From: Amycolatopsis sp. QT-25
Lineage (GTDB): Bacteria > Actinomycetota > Actinomycetes > Mycobacteriales > Pseudonocardiaceae
DNA: 64,000 nt
Reading direction: 5' to 3'
NCBI RefSeq assembly: GCF_029369745.1
Contig: NZ_CP120210.1
Coordinates: 248,001 to 312,000, forward strand
Shown here piece by piece: positions 9,194-16,913 of this stretch (position 1 is the first letter of the stretch; each line of letters opens with the position of its first letter). The position numbers and the translations under genes are program-made. The notes under the pieces are model-generated. The model did not search any database, was not told where the DNA came from, and worked only from the letters and a program-made list of their open reading frames with translations.

Positions 9194-10393
9194 ATGGCGT
9201 TCGACGTCGCTCGTATCCGTGGGTTGTTTCCCGCGCTGGGTGACGGCTGGATTCACTTCGACGGCGCCGCCGGAATGCTCGTGCCCGAACAGGTCGCTTC
9301 GGCCGTATCCACGGCCATGCGTGCTCCGGTGTCCGGGCCGGGCGGAGCGTTTCCGGCCTCCCAGCGCGCGGAAAGCATCGTCTCGGCCGCTCGCCGGGCG
9401 GTCGCCGATCTGGTCGGCGCCGACCCGGCCGGAGTCGTGCTCGGGCCCAACGCGCCCGACCTCCTCCGCCGTCTCGTCGACGCGATGGCCGATCGCTGGA
9501 CGATCGGCGACGAGGTCGTCGTGTCCCGGCTCGACGAAGAGGCCAACCTGGCGCCGTGGCGCCGCGCGGCGAAACGCGTCGGCGCGGTCGTGCGCTGGGG
9601 CGAGATCGACATCGAGACCTGCGAGCTGCCCGCGTGGCAGTACGAGAACCTCGTTTCCGCGCGCACCAAGGTCGTCGCGGTCACGCTGGCGTCCGGTTCG
9701 GTCGGCACCCGCCCCGACGTCCCCACGGTGATCGAGTTCGCCAAACGCGTCGGCGCGCTGGTCGTCGTCGACGCGACGTACGCGGCGCCGTTCGTGCCGC
9801 TGGACCTCAACGCGCTCGGCGCCGACGTGATGGTGGTCTCGGCGCAGGCCTGGGGCGGGCCGTCGGTGGGGGCGCTGGTCTTCCGCGACCCCGAACTGCT
9901 CGAACGCCTGCCGTCGGTCTCGCTCGACCCGGCCGCACGCGGTCCGGCCCGGATGGAACTGGGGCCGCACGCGTATCCGTTGCTGGCCGGGTTGATCGCG
10001 TCGATCGACTATCTGGCCGGGCTGGACGACGCGGCGATGGGCTCGCGGCGCGAGAAGCTGGTGACGTCGCTGGGCTCGGCGAAGTCGTACCACGCGGGAC
10101 TTCTGGCGCAGCTGTCCACCGAACTGCGGTCGCTGCGGCATGTCATGGTCATCGGCGACGCCATGCGCCGGATCCCCGCGCTCGCGTTCGCCGTCGCGGG
10201 CAAGAAAGCGCCCGAGGTCGCCGAATACCTGGCGTCCCAAGGGCTTTGCGCCTTCGCCGACGACGGCACGAGCGGTGTCTTCGGATCGCTCGGCGCCGCC
10301 GAAGTCGGCGGCGCCGTCCGTATCGGCCTCGCGCACTACTCGAACGTCTTCGAGGTCAATCAGCTCGTGCGGGTGCTGGAGGAGATCCGCTGA
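9194..10393 (+). CDS. Cysteine desulfurase-like aminotransferase-fold protein (Rv3778c-like)
   Basis: A 399-residue class V aminotransferase-fold protein of the cysteine desulfurase-like group, with HFDGAAG near the N-terminus and the PLP-aspartate segment VVVDATYAAPF. The stretch that should carry the PLP lysine reads VSAQAWGGPSVGAL (from residue 215). The expected S-x-H-K is S-A-Q-A, so the lysine position (219) is alanine. It may therefore not form an internal aldimine and may not be a desulfurase. The start at 9194 follows GTGTCCCC and fits the family N-terminus. Its place between bpa and the quinone oxidoreductase repeats the mycobacterial order. Confidence 0.8.
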   Translation: MAFDVARIRGLFPALGDGWIHFDGAAGMLVPEQVASAVSTAMRAPVSGPGGAFPASQRAESIVSAARRAVADLVGADPAGVVLGPNAPDLLRRLVDAMADRWTIGDEVVVSRLDEEANLAPWRRAAKRVGAVVRWGEIDIETCELPAWQYENLVSARTKVVAVTLASGSVGTRPDVPTVIEFAKRVGALVVVDATYAAPFVPLDLNALGADVMVVSAQAWGGPSVGALVFRDPELLERLPSVSLDPAARGPARMELGPHAYPLLAGLIASIDYLAGLDDAAMGSRREKLVTSLGSAKSYHAGLLAQLSTELRSLRHVMVIGDAMRRIPALAFAVAGKKAPEVAEYLASQGLCAFADDGTSGVFGSLGAAEVGGAVRIGLAHYSNVFEVNQLVRVLEEIR

Positions 10394-10441
10394 CCCGGAC
10401 CCCGCCCCACCGCCACCGACGGACAGGCTGCGCCTGACTCG

Positions 10442-11419
10442 TCAGGATTTCGCGGCGAGCAGCACCTTGCCGAAAACCGTGCCCTCCTCCAGCGCGCGGT
10501 GCGCGGACGCGGCTTCGGCCATCGGGAGGACCTGGCCGACGATCGGCTTCACCGAACCCTGCTCCACCAACGGCCACAGCCGCTCGCGGACGTCGGCGAC
10601 GATCGCGGCCTTCTGCTCCAGCGGCCGCGACCGCAGCCCGGCGGCGTACACGCTCACGCGTTTGCCCAGCAGCTTGCCGATGTTCAGTTCGCCCTTGACG
10701 CCGCCCTGCATGCCGATGACCACCAGCCTGCCGTCCGCTTTCAGCGCGTCGATGTTGCGGTCGAGGTACTTGGCGCCCATGTTGTCGAGGATGACGTCCG
10801 CGCCGCCGGTCTCGGCGCGCAGGATCTCGACGAAATCCTTTTCCTTGTAGTTGATCGCGAGGTCGGCGCCGAGCTGGCGGCAGCTCTCCAGCCGGTCTTC
10901 CGAACCCGCCGTCACCGCGACCGTCGCGCCGAGTGCCTTGGCGACCTGGATCGCGTGCGTGCCGATGCCGCCCGCCCCGCCGTGGACGAGCAGGACGTCG
11001 CCTTCGGACAGCTTGGCGTGCATCACCACGTTCGCCCATACCGTGCACGCGACTTCGGGCAGTCCGGCGGCGGCGATCAATTCCACTTCGGCGGGCAGCG
11101 GAAGCAGTTGTCCGGCCGGGACGGCGACCTTTTCCCCATAGCCGCCACCGGCGAGCAAAGCACAAACTTCGTCGCCGATTCGCCAGCCCTCGACGCCTTC
11201 GCCGATTTCGGCGATCGTACCCGAACATTCGAGTCCGAGAATTTCGCTCGCCCCCGGCGGCGGAGGGTAGTGGCCCTGGCGTTGCAGCAGGTCAGCGCGA
11301 TTGACCGCGCTCGCGGCGACCTCGATGACGACTTCGCCCGAACCCGCTGCCGGATCGGGCATCTCTGTCCATTCGAGAACATCGGGATCGCCGGGCTCAC
11401 GGATGGTGATCGCGTACAT
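10442..11419 (-). CDS. NAD(P)H-dependent quinone oxidoreductase (zinc-independent MDR, PIG3 type)
   Basis: A 325-residue medium-chain reductase. The catalytic-domain start MYAITIREPGDPDVLEW, NRADLLQRQGHYPPPPG, GLECSGTI and the Rossmann loop VHGGAGGIGTHAIQVAK are present. The structural zinc cysteines of alcohol dehydrogenases are absent, which puts it with the quinone oxidoreductases (QOR/TP53I3 group). It probably reduces quinones or enones with NADPH. It converges with the aminotransferase-like gene, as Rv3777 does with Rv3778c. Confidence 0.87.
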   Translation of the reverse strand: MYAITIREPGDPDVLEWTEMPDPAAGSGEVVIEVAASAVNRADLLQRQGHYPPPPGASEILGLECSGTIAEIGEGVEGWRIGDEVCALLAGGGYGEKVAVPAGQLLPLPAEVELIAAAGLPEVACTVWANVVMHAKLSEGDVLLVHGGAGGIGTHAIQVAKALGATVAVTAGSEDRLESCRQLGADLAINYKEKDFVEILRAETGGADVILDNMGAKYLDRNIDALKADGRLVVIGMQGGVKGELNIGKLLGKRVSVYAAGLRSRPLEQKAAIVADVRERLWPLVEQGSVKPIVGQVLPMAEAASAHRALEEGTVFGKVLLAAKS

Positions 11420-11499
11420 ACTCCCGACCTTATCCCGGTGTCGTAAAGTCCGCCGAACGTCGGTTGACCTGTGGCGCGAACCACATAAGGGTGACGCTC

Positions 11500-13041
11500 A
11501 TGTCATATTCGCGAAGAAGCATTTTTCCCTCGATCGTGGTGATGGCCACCGCCGCGCTCACGGTCGGAATGGCTCCCGCTGCGACGGCCACGACCGGGCC
11601 CGACGGTCCCGCGCTGGCCAAGCAGCTCGTCAAGAAGGTCGACGTCGGCAACGTCAACCGGCACCTGATCGCGCTGCAGCGGATCTCGGACGCGAACGGC
11701 GGCCGCCGCGCCGCCAGCACCGAAGGGCACAAGAAGTCCGCGGAGTACGTCGCCACGAAGCTGGAGCAGGCGGGCTTCGCGGTCACGCGGCAGGAATTCC
11801 CGTTCACCTACGCGGAAACCGTCGCGGAAGAGCTGACGGTCGCGGGCGCCGACGTCCCGATCATCATCATGTCCTACAGCCCGTCGACGCCCGCGGGCGG
11901 AATCACCGCCCCGCTCGCCGTGGTCCCGGTCGACGACACCAGCGGCTGCGAGGCCACGGACTACGCCGGTGGGGTCGCCGGCAAGATCGCGCTGATCCAA
12001 CGCGGTGGCTGTTCCTTCGCGCAGAAGCAGGCGACCGCCGCCGAGGCGGGCGCCGTCGGCGCGATCGTCTACAACAACGTCCCGGGCCCGGTCAACGGCA
12101 CCCTGGGCGACCCGGCCGCGGGCAAGATCCCGACCGGCGGCATCAGCCAGGCCGACGGCCAGGCACTCGCCACCAAGGCAGGCTCCCCGGTCACCCTCGA
12201 CCTGCGCGCCTTCCTGGAAGAGCGGACCAGCTACAACGTCGTCGCCGAGACCAAGACCGGTCGCAAGGACAACGTCGTGATGCTCGGCGCCCACCTCGAC
12301 AGCGTCACCGAGGGCCCCGGCATCAACGACAACGGCACCGGTTCCGCCGCGCTGCTGGAGACCGCGTTGCAGCTGGGCAGCAAGCCCAAGGCCAACAACG
12401 CCGTCCGCTTCGGCTGGTGGAGCGCCGAGGAGTTCGGCCTGGTCGGCTCGACCCACTACGTCAACTCGCTGAGCTTCGAAGAGCAGCTCAACATCGCGCT
12501 GTACTACAACTACGACATGATCGGCTCGCCGAACGCGGCGTACTTCGCCTACGACGGTGACAACTCCGACGGTGACGGCGCGGGCGCGGGCCCGTACGGT
12601 TCCGCGCAGCTCGAGAAGACCCTCGTGGACTACCTCCAGCAGGGCAAGGGTGTCCCGGTCGAGGGTACGGACTTCACCGGTCGCTCCGACTACGGCCAGT
12701 TCATCGCGGTCGGCATCCCGGCCGGTGGCCTGTTCACCGGCGCCGAAGGCGTGAAGACCGCCGCACAGGCCGCGAAGTGGGGCGGTAGCGCCAACGTCGC
12801 CTACGACAAGTGCTACCACCAGGCCTGCGACAACCTCGGCAACGTCGACCGCGTCGCGCTCGAGCGCAACTCGGACGCCGTCGCCTGGGCGCTGGGCGTG
12901 TACGCGACCAGCACCGCGAACATCAACGGTGTTTCGGGTGCCTCGGCCACGAAGGCGAAGGCCCTTCGCGCGGCCGAGCGGTCTCAGCAGCGGAGCATGA
13001 CGGCTTCCGTCCACGCTGACGACCACCACGTCGCCGCGTAG
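11500..13041 (+). CDS. Secreted M28 zinc aminopeptidase with PA domain
   Basis: A 513-residue exported peptidase. A Sec signal peptide (SRRSIFPSIVVMATAALTVG, ending near ATA-TT) is followed by a leader region, a protease-associated insert (about residues 130-220) and an M28 catalytic domain. The two-zinc ligands are visible: H265 and D277, E311 with catalytic E310, D339, and H440. It should release N-terminal residues from extracellular peptides. The Lys/Arg/Ser-rich tail after residue 470 ends in HADDHH and lacks any sorting motif. The start at 11500 has AAGGGTGA just upstream; the longer frame to 11464 would spoil the signal peptide. Confidence 0.9.
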   Translation: MSYSRRSIFPSIVVMATAALTVGMAPAATATTGPDGPALAKQLVKKVDVGNVNRHLIALQRISDANGGRRAASTEGHKKSAEYVATKLEQAGFAVTRQEFPFTYAETVAEELTVAGADVPIIIMSYSPSTPAGGITAPLAVVPVDDTSGCEATDYAGGVAGKIALIQRGGCSFAQKQATAAEAGAVGAIVYNNVPGPVNGTLGDPAAGKIPTGGISQADGQALATKAGSPVTLDLRAFLEERTSYNVVAETKTGRKDNVVMLGAHLDSVTEGPGINDNGTGSAALLETALQLGSKPKANNAVRFGWWSAEEFGLVGSTHYVNSLSFEEQLNIALYYNYDMIGSPNAAYFAYDGDNSDGDGAGAGPYGSAQLEKTLVDYLQQGKGVPVEGTDFTGRSDYGQFIAVGIPAGGLFTGAEGVKTAAQAAKWGGSANVAYDKCYHQACDNLGNVDRVALERNSDAVAWALGVYATSTANINGVSGASATKAKALRAAERSQQRSMTASVHADDHHVAA

Positions 13042-13055
13042 TCGCTCTCTCAAGT

Positions 13056-13108
13056 GCAATGAAGGGGCCTTTCATCGCAAAATTTGCGATGAAAGGCCCC
13101 TTCATTGC
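13056..13108. terminator. 53-nt perfect hairpin between convergent genes (repeat copy 2)
   Basis: A perfect inverted repeat with 26-bp arms and one central A, and the same GCAAAATTTGC centre as 8401-8453. The arms differ from copy 1 at several paired positions, so changes on one side are matched on the other. It lies between the M28 peptidase stop (13041) and the zinc peptidase stop (13138), placed to terminate both. Confidence 0.75.
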
Positions 13109-13137
13109 GTCTTTGGGGTGACGCGCGGCCCAGGAAC

Positions 13138-14064
13138 TCAGCCCAGGCTGTTGGTCGCGAAGGTGTCGCACCGCGCCGGCTGGCCGGTCTCGAAGCCGGT
13201 GGTGAACCACTTCTTCCGCTGCGCCGAAGTGCCGTGGCTGAACTGCGACTCGTCGACCCGGCCGCCGCCGAGTTTCGACTGGATGTAGTCGTCGCCGATC
13301 CGCGAAGCGGTGTCCAGCGCGGAGTTGATGTCCTCCTGGGTGACCTCGCTGATCAGCGGCCGTCCCGTCTCGGTCGGCGTGGTCGTGGCGTGGTTCGCCC
13401 AGACGCCGGCGTAGCAGTCGGCCTGGAGTTCGAGCCGCACCGAACCCGACGTCGGCCCGCTCCCGGTGCCCTTCTTGGACACTCCGGTGAGGTTCTGCAC
13501 GTGATGGCCGTATTCGTGGGCCAGGACGTACGCCTCCGCGAACGGCCCGCCCTGCGCGCCGAACCGGGTGCGGAGTTCGTTGAAGAAGGCGAGATCGATG
13601 TAGACCATGGAGTCACCGGGGCAGTAGAACGGCCCGACGTCCGAAGTCGCGCTGCCGCAGGCCGTGTTCACGCCGCCGTTGAAGAACTTGGTGACGGCCT
13701 TGCGGTACGTCGAGCCGGACCGCTGGAACTCCTGTCCCCAGTAGTCCTGGATCGAGTTGATCGTGGCGACGACCGCGCAGTCGTGGTTCCGATTCGCGTC
13801 CGCGCCGGTCTTGCACTCCTGCGAAAGCGACGTGTTGTCCGTCTGCTGCCCGGAACCCACGTCGCCCAAGCCGCCGAGCCCGCCCGTGGGCGGATTCAGG
13901 CTGACGCCGCCGAACTGGGCCATGAGGAAGTAGATGACGAGGCCGACCACGCCGAGCCCGCCGCCGCCGAGTGCCACCCGGCCGCCGATACCGCCGCCAC
14001 CGCCACCGCCGCGCAGGTCCTCGACTTCGGAGGTGTCCAGGCCCGCGCCTTCGTCGAATCGCAC
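13138..14064 (-). CDS. Membrane-anchored neutral zinc metallopeptidase (YpfJ family)
   Basis: A 308-residue protein of the putative neutral zinc metallopeptidase family. An acidic N-terminus and a Gly-rich run (residues 19-37) lead to one membrane span (about 36-52). The catalytic domain lies outside, with HEYGHH at 183-188 holding two zinc ligands and the catalytic Glu, and ELQADCYAGVW supplying a later Glu/Asp ligand. A Cys pair is likely disulfide-bonded. The physiological substrate is unknown for the family. Confidence 0.87.
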   Translation of the reverse strand: MRFDEGAGLDTSEVEDLRGGGGGGGIGGRVALGGGGLGVVGLVIYFLMAQFGGVSLNPPTGGLGGLGDVGSGQQTDNTSLSQECKTGADANRNHDCAVVATINSIQDYWGQEFQRSGSTYRKAVTKFFNGGVNTACGSATSDVGPFYCPGDSMVYIDLAFFNELRTRFGAQGGPFAEAYVLAHEYGHHVQNLTGVSKKGTGSGPTSGSVRLELQADCYAGVWANHATTTPTETGRPLISEVTQEDINSALDTASRIGDDYIQSKLGGGRVDESQFSHGTSAQRKKWFTTGFETGQPARCDTFATNSLG

Positions 14065-14599
14065 GGGGGAAGCGTAACCGGAATGGGCCGGACATGCCTG
14101 GGTGCGGCCACGCAGCGCGGCCGCACCCAGAACTACCGAGGTTGTCTTGTATCGATCGCCGGTCGACCGCGATCACCAGGCCGACGCCGGGCACTGCCGA
14201 GGCGGTCGAAGAGGCCGCGAACCCGAAACAGGCCGGAGTGACGCCGCATGCGCCAGAAATGTCGTGCGCAGCCGAGATGCCCGCGCTCGTCGCTGTTCAC
14301 AGTCGCGACCGACCCGGTTCGTTCCGTTCCGGTCGCGGGGACACAGCGGGCGGTCAACCGCGAGAATCACCCGCCATACCACCACCTGACCCTTCCCGGC
14401 TGGGAGCGAGTCCGGCGACCGTCCGTGGAGATCGCCCGTTACTTGCCCGACCATCCGCTGACAAGAAGAATGCGCCTTTTCGCGCCGAGTCTCAACCTTT
14501 TCGTAACCCTCCTTCGGGCGAATGTCCCGCCCGGTTTTCACCACCGAAAAGTGACCGGCGGGTATGCGCCCCGTGCGATCAACGCTCTACGCTGCGGGG
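14065..14599. other. 535-bp intergenic region without a recognisable gene
   Basis: It lies between the divergent zinc peptidase and MarR genes. Open frames here have no family features. Promoter elements for both genes must lie in it. A TACGCT hexamer at about 14588-14593, just before the marR ATG, is a plausible -10 box for a nearly leaderless transcript. I see no repeats or RNA structure of note. Confidence 0.5.
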
Positions 14600-15103
14600 A
14601 TGGCGGTGGAGCAGAAGGAAGTGCGCTGGCTGTCCGAGCCGGAGATGGCGGCTTGGCGCTCGTACATCGTCGCCACCATGCGGCTGCGGCAACGCCTGCA
14701 TCGCGAACTCTCCGAGCGGCACGACGTCACGCTCGCCGACTACGAGGTCCTGGTCTGCCTTTCGCTCCAGTCCGACAACCGGATGCGGATGACGGAGCTG
14801 GCGAGCATGCTCGGCTCGACCAAGAGCAGGCTTTCGCACCAGATGGTCCGGCTGGAGGCCGAGGGGCTCATCCGCCGCACCCGTGACCCGGCGGACAAAC
14901 GCGGCGTCGTCGCGGAGATGACCGGACGCGGCGCGGAGCTGCTGGACGGTGCCGCGCCGACGCACGTCGAGGGCGTCCGTGAGCACTTGATCGACCTGCT
15001 GAGCCCCGAAGAGCAACAGGTGCTGGGACGGGCCTTCGGCCGGGTGCTGAAGCACCTGTCGGAGATCGACGGTCTGCCGAGGCTGCCCCCGGTCACTCCT
15101 TGA
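14600..15103 (+). CDS. MarR-family transcriptional regulator
   Basis: A 167-residue winged-helix regulator. The helices WRSYIVATMRLRQRLHREL lead to the DNA-recognition stretch MTELASMLGSTKSRLSHQMVRLEAEGLI and the wing RTRDPADKRGVVAEMTGRG. It should bind as a dimer and respond to a small aromatic or phenolic ligand, but no ligand or operator can be named. The ATG at 14600 is preferred to the upstream 14564. Its end overlaps the convergent sigma factor gene by 11 bp. Confidence 0.87.
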   Translation: MAVEQKEVRWLSEPEMAAWRSYIVATMRLRQRLHRELSERHDVTLADYEVLVCLSLQSDNRMRMTELASMLGSTKSRLSHQMVRLEAEGLIRRTRDPADKRGVVAEMTGRGAELLDGAAPTHVEGVREHLIDLLSPEEQQVLGRAFGRVLKHLSEIDGLPRLPPVTP

Positions 15104-16247
15104 GGGCGTTGAGCCGTGCCGCTTGCCGCGTCAGGTGGGCGTGCTCGGCCAGGTTGGCCGCCTTTCCGGCGGCCTCGCCGTACAGCCGTGCCGCCGTCGC
15201 CAGATCGCCGTCGCGCTCGTGGAGGTACGCCGCCACCGCCGTGTACCTCGGCAAGGTGTCGTCCAGTTCCGCCAGCGCCGCCAGGCCCGCGCGCGGTCCG
15301 TCCGCCTCGCCGACGGCCACCGCGCGGTTGAGCCGGACGACCGGGTTGCCGGTCGACAGCACGAGTTCGTCGTACCACTCGACGATCTGCACCCAGTCGG
15401 TCTCCTCGGCGGTGGGCGCGTCGGCGTGGAGCGCCGCGATGGCGGCCTGCGCCTGGAACTCGCCCAGCCGGTCGCGTGCCAGCGCCGCTTGCAGGATTGC
15501 CACGCCCTCGGCGATCAGGCGCGTGTCCCAGGCACCCCGGTCCTGTTCGGCGAGCGGCACCAAGTCGCCGCCGGGAGTCGTCCTGGCGGCGCGCCGGGCG
15601 TGGTGGAGCAGCATGAGGGCGAGCAGCCCCCGCACCTCGGGATGGTCGATCGAGACCGAGAGCCGCCGGGTGAGCCGGATGGCCTCGGCGGCGAGGTCGA
15701 CGTCGCCGGAGTAGCCCTCGTTGAACACCAGGTAGAGCACACGCAGCACGGTGGCGACGTCACCCGCCTGGTCGAACCGCACCGCGGCGACGGTGCGTTT
15801 GGCCCGGCTGATGCGCTGCGCCATGGTCGCCTCGGGCACCAGGTACGCCTGGGCGATCTGCCGGGTGGTCAGCCCGCCGACGGCGCGCAGGGTGAGCGCG
15901 ACCGCCGACGAAGGCGTCAGCGACGGGTGGGCGCACAGGAAGTACAGCTGCAGCGTGTCGTCCACCGCGGGAGCGGGCCCCGGCTCCGGTTCCTCTTCGA
16001 CGAGGTCCTCGCGACGCCGGCGGGCGGCGTCCGAGCGGGCCATGTCGAGGAATTTGCGCCAGGCGACGGTGACGAGCCAGCCCTTCGGATCCTTCGGCAG
16101 GTCGCCGGGCCGGCCGCGGACGGCCTCGATCAGCGCTTCCTGCACGGCGTCCTCGGCCGCCGCGAAGTCGGCTCCGCGGCGGACGAGGATTCCGAGGACG
16201 TTCGGGAGGAGACCGCGCAGCAGGGCCTCGTCCATCTCGGTGTTCAC
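15093..16247 (-). CDS. ECF RNA polymerase sigma factor, ECF42 type with C-terminal TPR-like extension
   Basis: About 384 residues. Sigma region 2 (ADFAAAEDAVQEALIEA, GWLVTVAWRKFLDMARSD) and region 4 (TTRQIAQAYLVPEATMAQRISRAK) are followed by the roughly 200-residue helical extension characteristic of ECF42 sigma factors (FNEGYSGD, NRAVAVGEADGPRAGLAAL). In this group the extension is thought to replace a classical anti-sigma factor. The GTG start overlaps the DGPF gene stop by 4 bp (16244-16247), giving the usual ECF42-DGPF couple. A longer upstream frame simply reads through the partner gene. Confidence 0.9.
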   Translation of the reverse strand: MNTEMDEALLRGLLPNVLGILVRRGADFAAAEDAVQEALIEAVRGRPGDLPKDPKGWLVTVAWRKFLDMARSDAARRRREDLVEEEPEPGPAPAVDDTLQLYFLCAHPSLTPSSAVALTLRAVGGLTTRQIAQAYLVPEATMAQRISRAKRTVAAVRFDQAGDVATVLRVLYLVFNEGYSGDVDLAAEAIRLTRRLSVSIDHPEVRGLLALMLLHHARRAARTTPGGDLVPLAEQDRGAWDTRLIAEGVAILQAALARDRLGEFQAQAAIAALHADAPTAEETDWVQIVEWYDELVLSTGNPVVRLNRAVAVGEADGPRAGLAALAELDDTLPRYTAVAAYLHERDGDLATAARLYGEAAGKAANLAEHAHLTRQAARLNALKE

Positions 16248-16651
16248 TCCGTGACGACGAGGGGTTCGCCCCACAACGGCCGCAGTTCGAGCCACTCGTG
16301 GATCGGCTTCCCGCCCGCGCCCGGAGCGGCCGACAGCTCGCCCGCCAGTTCGAGCGCCCGCTCGTAGCCGTCGACGTCGATCACCATGAAGCCGGCGATG
16401 AGGTCCTTGGTCTCGGCGAAGGGGCCGTCGGTGACCGGCGGCTTGCCCTCGCCGTCGTATCGGACGAAGGTGCCTTCGGGGGCGAGGGCCAGCTCGTCGA
16501 CGAACTCGCCGGTCTCCTGAAGCCGGAGCGCGAAGTCCCGCATGTACTCGATGTGCGCGGTGATCTCGTCCGGCGCCCAGTGGTCCATCGGCACGTCGTT
16601 GACCGCCGCCGGAGCGCCGCGGTAGTGCTTGAGCAGCAGGTACTTCGCCAT
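16244..16651 (-). CDS. YCII-related DGPF-domain protein, partner of the ECF42 sigma factor
   Basis: A 135-residue alpha/beta-barrel protein starting MAKYLLLKHYRG, with the DGPF signature in VTDGPFAETKDLIAGF at about residue 75. DGPF proteins are regular neighbours and likely targets of ECF42 sigma factors. Their biochemical role is unknown, although YciI relatives bind small metabolites. The gene is co-transcribed with and overlaps the sigma gene. The ATG at 16651 has AGGAGAA upstream. Confidence 0.87.
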   Translation of the reverse strand: MAKYLLLKHYRGAPAAVNDVPMDHWAPDEITAHIEYMRDFALRLQETGEFVDELALAPEGTFVRYDGEGKPPVTDGPFAETKDLIAGFMVIDVDGYERALELAGELSAAPGAGGKPIHEWLELRPLWGEPLVVTE

Positions 16652-16844
16652 GACTGTTCTCCTCGATGAGGGTGGCGCGGCCGGGTCCGGCCGCCTTCAT
16701 CGCCAGGGACGGAGCCGCGTGGGAGTTCTCGACATCGTCGGGAACAGTAATGCCGCCCGATGGCCGGGAACAGAGCGGGGACGACCGACGTCATCCAACC
16801 TCAGGCGGATCGATCGGAGAGAAAACTGCCCCTCAATGGCGTCT

Positions 16845-16858
16845 AGTGGTCTAGACAT
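16845..16858. promoter_or_regulatory. Probable DasR-responsive element (dre)
   Basis: AGTGGTCTAGACAT matches the actinobacterial dre consensus AGTGGTCTAGACCACT at 13 of 16 positions when read over 16 bases (16845-16860). It lies about 55 bp before the metalloprotease-lectin start, a usual place for DasR repression sites. DasR is the GlcNAc-responsive GntR regulator of chitin and secondary metabolism. Assignment is by match only. Confidence 0.6.
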
Positions 16859-16913
16859 CCGATCTCTAGCCTTTTGCTGGCGGCTGATTTTCCCATCGCG
16901 AAAGGAAGAGCCC

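Noticed and set aside
15093..16700. Extending the sigma factor to a 535-residue protein
   Set aside because: The extra part reads through the DGPF gene in another frame. GTG 16247 with a 4-bp overlap fits the family.
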